A DNA stretch of 16,260 nucleotides, taken from NCBI GenBank assembly GCA_005889445.1, contig VBGS01000009.1, positions 1-16,260 on the forward strand. The letters run 5' to 3'. This document shows, piece after piece, positions 13,089 through 16,260 of this stretch. Made by a program: the position numbers and the translations under genes. The notes below the pieces were generated by a model that had not been told where the DNA came from, did not search any database, and saw nothing but the letters and a program-made list of their open reading frames with translations. The stretch comes from Chloroflexota bacterium. GTDB lineage: Bacteria; Chloroflexota; Limnocylindria; P2-11E. Position 1 is the first letter of the stretch. Every line of letters begins with the position of its first letter.

Positions 13089-14145
13089 AGACCGGACGCA
13101 CCAGACCTCTGCCGGTCCGCGCGTGACGGGCGTGGAGCTGGCGGCCGGCGTCGCCCGGGCGGTCGTGGCGCGCTCCGAAGGCGGCCGGCTCCGCGTCCTC
13201 GGGCGGGGCGAAAGCGCCGTCGCGCCGGACGCCATCGCCGGCGGATTGGTGGTCGACCGGCCGGCGGTGACCGGCGCGCTCGCCGCGGCGCTGGCGGCGG
13301 CCGAGCGGGGAAGTCCCGCGGAGCGAGCCGTCGTCGCGATCGACGGTGACGACGTGCGGACCTACCACGTGGTGACGCCGTTCGACCGCGAGGCTTCGGC
13401 GACGCCGATCACGAAGCCCGAGATCGATCGCGCCATCCACGAGGCGCTCGGCGACGCGGCGCGCCACGCGCAGACCCAGATCGAGGACGACCCGGCGCTG
13501 CGCGGCGTCGCGACCGCTCGCCTGGCGGAGGACGTCTCAGGTCTCATCCTCGATGGGCGCGGCCTCGAGTCGGTCGTCGGCTATCACGGCAGATCGCTCG
13601 AGGTGCACACCGATGTCGCGGTCGCGCCCCTGGTGCTCTCCGGAGCCGCGCTTGCCACGATCGCCTCGTCGCGGCGGCGCGCGACCGCGATCTCCGGGAT
13701 CTACGCGCTGGCGCGGCTCGTCGCTGACTCCGGCGTCGCCGACGCGGGAATCGTCCGGCTCGGCGCCGACGTCACCGCGCTGGCCATCGTGCGTGAGCGC
13801 CGCGTGGTCGCAACACGGGTATTCGGGCTCGGTCGCGACGCGTTCGCGGTGCGCGAGGCGACCCGGGACGAGGACGCGCGGGTCTGGGCGGAATGCATTT
13901 CCTCGCCGATCGTGGCCAGGGACGGTCCGCCGCCCGACCGCTGGCTCTTCGTCGGTATCCCCGAGACCCTTCTCGCGCTCCCGAACGCGCTCGGCGACAT
14001 CGTGACGCGCGCTCGGGGCACCGCTCCGCGGATCGGTCCGCTGACGCCAGCGCTCACCAGCCGGGTGTTCGCGGACGTACCGCTGCACGGCGAGGATCTG
14101 GTCGCCGTCGGCGCGGCGGCGATCGCGGCGGAGGCGAAGCAATGA
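13081..14145 (+). CDS. FtsA/PilM-like actin-fold protein with degenerate nucleotide site
   Basis: A 354-residue protein with the outline of the FtsA/PilM/EutJ actin superfamily: an N-terminal GVELAAGVARAVVARSEGG followed by the GxxLRVLGRGE strand, a VVDRPAVTGALAAALAAAE helix (SHS2-like subdomain order), a second core at about 223-260 (GIVRLGADVTALAIV, ATRVFGLG), and a late WLFVGIPETLLALPNAL. Active family members have DxGTxxxK and DIGGGTT at these two phosphate sites; here they read ELAAGVAR (19-26) and RLGADVT (226-232), so ATP binding is probably lost or altered. GTG 13081 lies inside the end of alaS, and the stop overlaps the next start (ATGA). Tight coupling to a single-span membrane protein recalls PilM-PilN. 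Its precise function is unknown. Confidence 0.68.
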   Translation: MARDRTHQTSAGPRVTGVELAAGVARAVVARSEGGRLRVLGRGESAVAPDAIAGGLVVDRPAVTGALAAALAAAERGSPAERAVVAIDGDDVRTYHVVTPFDREASATPITKPEIDRAIHEALGDAARHAQTQIEDDPALRGVATARLAEDVSGLILDGRGLESVVGYHGRSLEVHTDVAVAPLVLSGAALATIASSRRRATAISGIYALARLVADSGVADAGIVRLGADVTALAIVRERRVVATRVFGLGRDAFAVREATRDEDARVWAECISSPIVARDGPPPDRWLFVGIPETLLALPNALGDIVTRARGTAPRIGPLTPALTSRVFADVPLHGEDLVAVGAAAIAAEAKQ

Positions 14146-15647
14146 CGATGACGGCGGCGCCGCCCAGCCGCGCGGTCGTCGATCTCGGCGCCGATGCGAC
14201 CGTGCTCGACGCGGCGGCGCGCCTTGCGGCGACGCAGCCTGGGCAGGACGTCGTGCTCGTGGTCCCCGCCGGCGCGCCTCTCGTGCGGAACGCGCTCTTT
14301 CTCGAGGTCCTCCGGCGGCGCACCGGCGATCGCCGGCTCACGCTCGTCTCCGCCGATGCCCGCGCGCGCTCGCTCGCCGCGTCCGTCCACCTGCGCGCGT
14401 TCGCCAGCCTCGCGGCGCTGGAGCGTCACGAGCTGGACTCGACCGAGCGGCTGGGCGAGGCTCGCCGCGCAGCGCTCGCGACGATCGCATCCGTCGGCGC
14501 GCGCCGCGGCGTTTCGTTCGGCCGGAGCCTCGCCGTGCTTGTGAGCCTGCTCCTTGCCGCGGGGATCCTGACCGGTGTCGTCGCTCCCTCAGCGACCGTC
14601 GTCGTCGCGCCCGCGGCGTCCGCGATCGGGCCCTTCGAGTACGACCTGCGAGCTGGCCCCGGAGGGGAGATCAACGACGCGCTCACGCTCGGCCCCGCGA
14701 CCCTCACCAAGAAGGTCGCCGCGCCCGCGACCGGATCGGAGACCGTGGACATCAAGGCGACCGGCGCCGAGAAGTTCACGAATCTGACGACGAGCGACAT
14801 CAAGATCCCGAAAGGCACGATCGTGCAGACGCCCGACGGGATCCGTTTCGAGACGATCGAAGAGAAGACGCTCGGACGGAGCTTCCTTCAGCCGATCTTC
14901 GTGACGACAGCGACGATCTTCATCGCGGCGATCGACCCCGGGCCGAAGGGGAACGTCCCCGCCGACCGCATCACGCGAAGCCCGACCCCGGACTACGCGG
15001 TGACCAATCCCTCGCCGACCACGAACGGCGAGAGCCGGAAGATCGCGGTCGTGACGCAAGCCGATTACGACACCGCCGCGGCGTCGGCGAACACCGCGCT
15101 CCGGGTGGAGGCCGACGCGACCCTGCTGAAGAAGTGGCAACAGGATGCGCCCAAGAATCGGACGGTCTACGGGACGTGGGTGCAGCAGACCGCGATCACC
15201 GCGGCGGCGGACGTGGTCGGGAAGAAGCTGGATGCCGGCGTGACGACGTTCGATCTCACCGTGACCGGCAACGCCCTTGGGTACAGCGTCCTCGCGGTGG
15301 AGCCGCAACAGACCGCGCTGAAGAAGCTCGCCGAAGCGGCGGCCGCGGGGAATCAGATCGACACCGGGGGCAGGGCGAAGGTCAACATCATCATTCCGGC
15401 GACGGTCGACGACAAAGGCGTGCACTGGCGCGTTCAGGCATCGTCGATCCAGTACGCACGGACGGCGCCCCTCGCGTCGGCCCTCGCGGGCAAGAGCGTG
15501 GCGGAGGCGACGAGGATCGCGAAGGATCGGGGCTTCCAGGTCAGCCAGATCGTCCTGTCACCTACATGGTTACCACTCATGCCGCTACTGGACTCTCGGA
15601 TCACGGTCACGATCGGAGATCCGACCGCCGTCGCCAACGGCCCGTAG
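14142..15647 (+). CDS. membrane-anchored protein with baseplate-J/gp47-like outer domain
   Basis: A 501-residue bitopic protein. Residues 1-~120 form a soluble cytoplasmic domain (VVDLGADATVLDAAARLA, VVLVVPAGAPLVRN, LTLVSADARARSLAAS) resembling a nucleotide-fold alpha/beta unit. One membrane helix spans about 129-148 (SLAVLVSLLLAAGILTGVV). Outside, residues ~212-275 match the baseplate-J pattern: FTNLTTSDIKIPKGTIVQT, GIRFET, and GPKGNVPADRI. The last part (~445-492) has AGKSVAEATRIAKDRGF and a P-x-W-x-P segment before SRITVTI, a fold resembling PASTA-like repeats. The frame is open to 13893, but ATG 14142 overlaps the preceding stop and begins the conserved part. I see no phage neighbours, so this is probably a chromosomal envelope protein that reuses the fold. 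Confidence 0.75.
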   Translation: MTMTAAPPSRAVVDLGADATVLDAAARLAATQPGQDVVLVVPAGAPLVRNALFLEVLRRRTGDRRLTLVSADARARSLAASVHLRAFASLAALERHELDSTERLGEARRAALATIASVGARRGVSFGRSLAVLVSLLLAAGILTGVVAPSATVVVAPAASAIGPFEYDLRAGPGGEINDALTLGPATLTKKVAAPATGSETVDIKATGAEKFTNLTTSDIKIPKGTIVQTPDGIRFETIEEKTLGRSFLQPIFVTTATIFIAAIDPGPKGNVPADRITRSPTPDYAVTNPSPTTNGESRKIAVVTQADYDTAAASANTALRVEADATLLKKWQQDAPKNRTVYGTWVQQTAITAAADVVGKKLDAGVTTFDLTVTGNALGYSVLAVEPQQTALKKLAEAAAAGNQIDTGGRAKVNIIIPATVDDKGVHWRVQASSIQYARTAPLASALAGKSVAEATRIAKDRGFQVSQIVLSPTWLPLMPLLDSRITVTIGDPTAVANGP

Positions 15648-15931
15648 TGCGATATCTTGCGCTCGACGTCGCCGCGATCGAGAAGGTCGCGCGCGAAGAG
15701 GAGGTCGGGATGCTCGTCATCGGACTCCCGCTGACGCTCGCCGGCGATGAAGGGCACCAGGCCGAACGCGTGCGTCGCTTCGCGGAGGCGGCGCGCGCGC
15801 TGGGGCTGCCGGTCGAGCTCTATGACGAACGCCATACCTCACACGAGGCTCGTCTCCGCGGCGCCAAGGACCTGGACGCGGGCGCGGCCACGGTCCTCCT
15901 CGAAGACTTTCTGGCACAGCGCACGCGCTGA
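15647..15931 (+). CDS. ruvX: RuvX/YqgF, internally shortened (94 aa)
   Basis: The RNase H-fold RuvX/YqgF family processes the 5' end of 16S rRNA and is normally about 135-150 residues. Here the GTG start overlaps the previous TAG by one base and gives the expected first strand (MRYLALDV, with catalytic Asp7). The sequence then jumps to AAIEKVAREEEVGMLVIG, skipping about 30-35 residues that normally hold the G-x-R-x-G loop, second strand and PL..I segment. The rest is ordinary: GLPLTLAGDEGHQAERV, LYDERHTSHEA and the last catalytic Asp in KDLDAGAATVLLEDFL. The loss is in frame. The protein could not form a complete RNase H core, so the gene is either truly defective or the sequence has lost about 100 bases. 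The stop overlaps mltG by one base. Confidence 0.8.
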   Translation: MRYLALDVAAIEKVAREEEVGMLVIGLPLTLAGDEGHQAERVRRFAEAARALGLPVELYDERHTSHEARLRGAKDLDAGAATVLLEDFLAQRTR

Positions 15932-16260
15932 TGCGCGAGCGGGATCTCGTCCGGGCACCACGGTCCCGATCCGCGGCGGGGCCGCTCGTCTTCATCCTCA
16001 TCGTCGTCCTCCTACTTGTCGGCGCCGTCGTCGCGGGCCGGCCGCTCGCCGAAGACGCGATCGTCGCCCAGGTCGCCGACCACGACACGCTCCTCAAACA
16101 ATCCTTCGTCCGTGCGATCGTGGCGAGCCGCGTCAGCGACGAGCCGGATCTCGCCAAGGATCCACGGGCGGACTCACGCCCGTTCGTGATCGCGCGCGGT
16201 GAGACCGCCGGAACGATCGGCCGGCACCTCGAGGCGCAGGGGTTCGTCCGCAGCGCGCTC
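15931..16260 (+). CDS. mltG: endolytic murein transglycosylase MltG, N-terminal part, runs off the window
   Basis: The first 110 residues of a YceG/MltG-type protein, which cleaves nascent glycan strands outside the cytoplasmic membrane. Visible are a short basic cytoplasmic tail (RERDLVRAPRSRS), one membrane helix at about residues 19-36 (LVFILIVVLLLVGAVVAG), a linker, and the start of the LysM-like subdomain with PFVIARGETAGTIG, HLEAQGFVRS and AL near 84-110. The catalytic Glu lies beyond the window. ATG 15931 shares its A with the ruvX stop (TGATG). The ruvX-mltG order downstream of alaS is common in bacteria and supports the call. Confidence 0.8.
   Translation, partial: MRERDLVRAPRSRSAAGPLVFILIVVLLLVGAVVAGRPLAEDAIVAQVADHDTLLKQSFVRAIVASRVSDEPDLAKDPRADSRPFVIARGETAGTIGRHLEAQGFVRSAL

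Noticed and set aside
13893..14141. N-terminal extension of the baseplate-J-like protein
   Set aside because: The added translation is Arg-rich shadow of the FtsA-like gene; ATG 14142 overlaps the preceding stop in the usual ATGA manner.
14142..16260. Prophage remnant or contractile injection system
   Set aside because: Only one baseplate-J-like domain is seen, fused to a membrane anchor, and neighbours are alaS, ruvX and mltG; no tail, sheath, capsid or integrase genes are visible.

Overview
The window is a stretch of high-GC bacterial chromosome, densely packed with housekeeping genes that often overlap by 1-8 bases or lie 0-10 bases apart. I see no tRNA, rRNA, CRISPR array, insertion sequence or phage block. 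The organism is a high-GC bacterium. The order alaS, FtsA-like gene, membrane-anchored baseplate-J-like gene, ruvX, mltG suggests a Chloroflexota-type lineage, but that placement is an inference and not shown directly. Several starts have no Shine-Dalgarno sequence but carry a TANNNT hexamer 7-9 bases upstream, which suggests leaderless mRNAs.

Left part (1-3010). A partial M20 metallopeptidase and a DUF1643 gene run rightward. They meet a leftward pair, a secreted lipoprotein-type cyclophilin (PPIase) followed by a polytopic membrane protein, with a tail-to-tail coding overlap of about 120 bases. The cyclophilin diverges from hisS across only 27 bases, at a perfect palindrome that can serve as a -10 element in both directions.

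Middle (3018-10361). hisS and aspS form a tRNA-synthetase pair, but aspS as read here is broken: about 32 conserved residues are missing and the frame changes. A short leftward ORF encoding a single-span membrane protein sits between aspS and a cysteine desulfurase. The desulfurase is translationally coupled to mnmA, so sulfur mobilisation and tRNA 2-thiouridine synthesis are encoded together. A GT87-like membrane glycosyltransferase, a small hydrophobic protein and a YtxH-type coiled-coil protein follow.

Right part (10362-16260). A candidate promoter, a terminator-like hairpin and a strong Shine-Dalgarno lead into alaS, whose best-placed start codon is ACG. Downstream in one overlapping operon are an FtsA/PilM-like protein with degenerate nucleotide-binding motifs, a membrane-anchored protein with a baseplate-J-like outer domain, a ruvX lacking about 30-35 N-terminal-core residues, and the start of mltG, which runs off the window. 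The main points of interest are the actin-fold/baseplate-J pair, the two similar-sized internal losses in aspS and ruvX, the bidirectional leaderless promoters and the alaS start.
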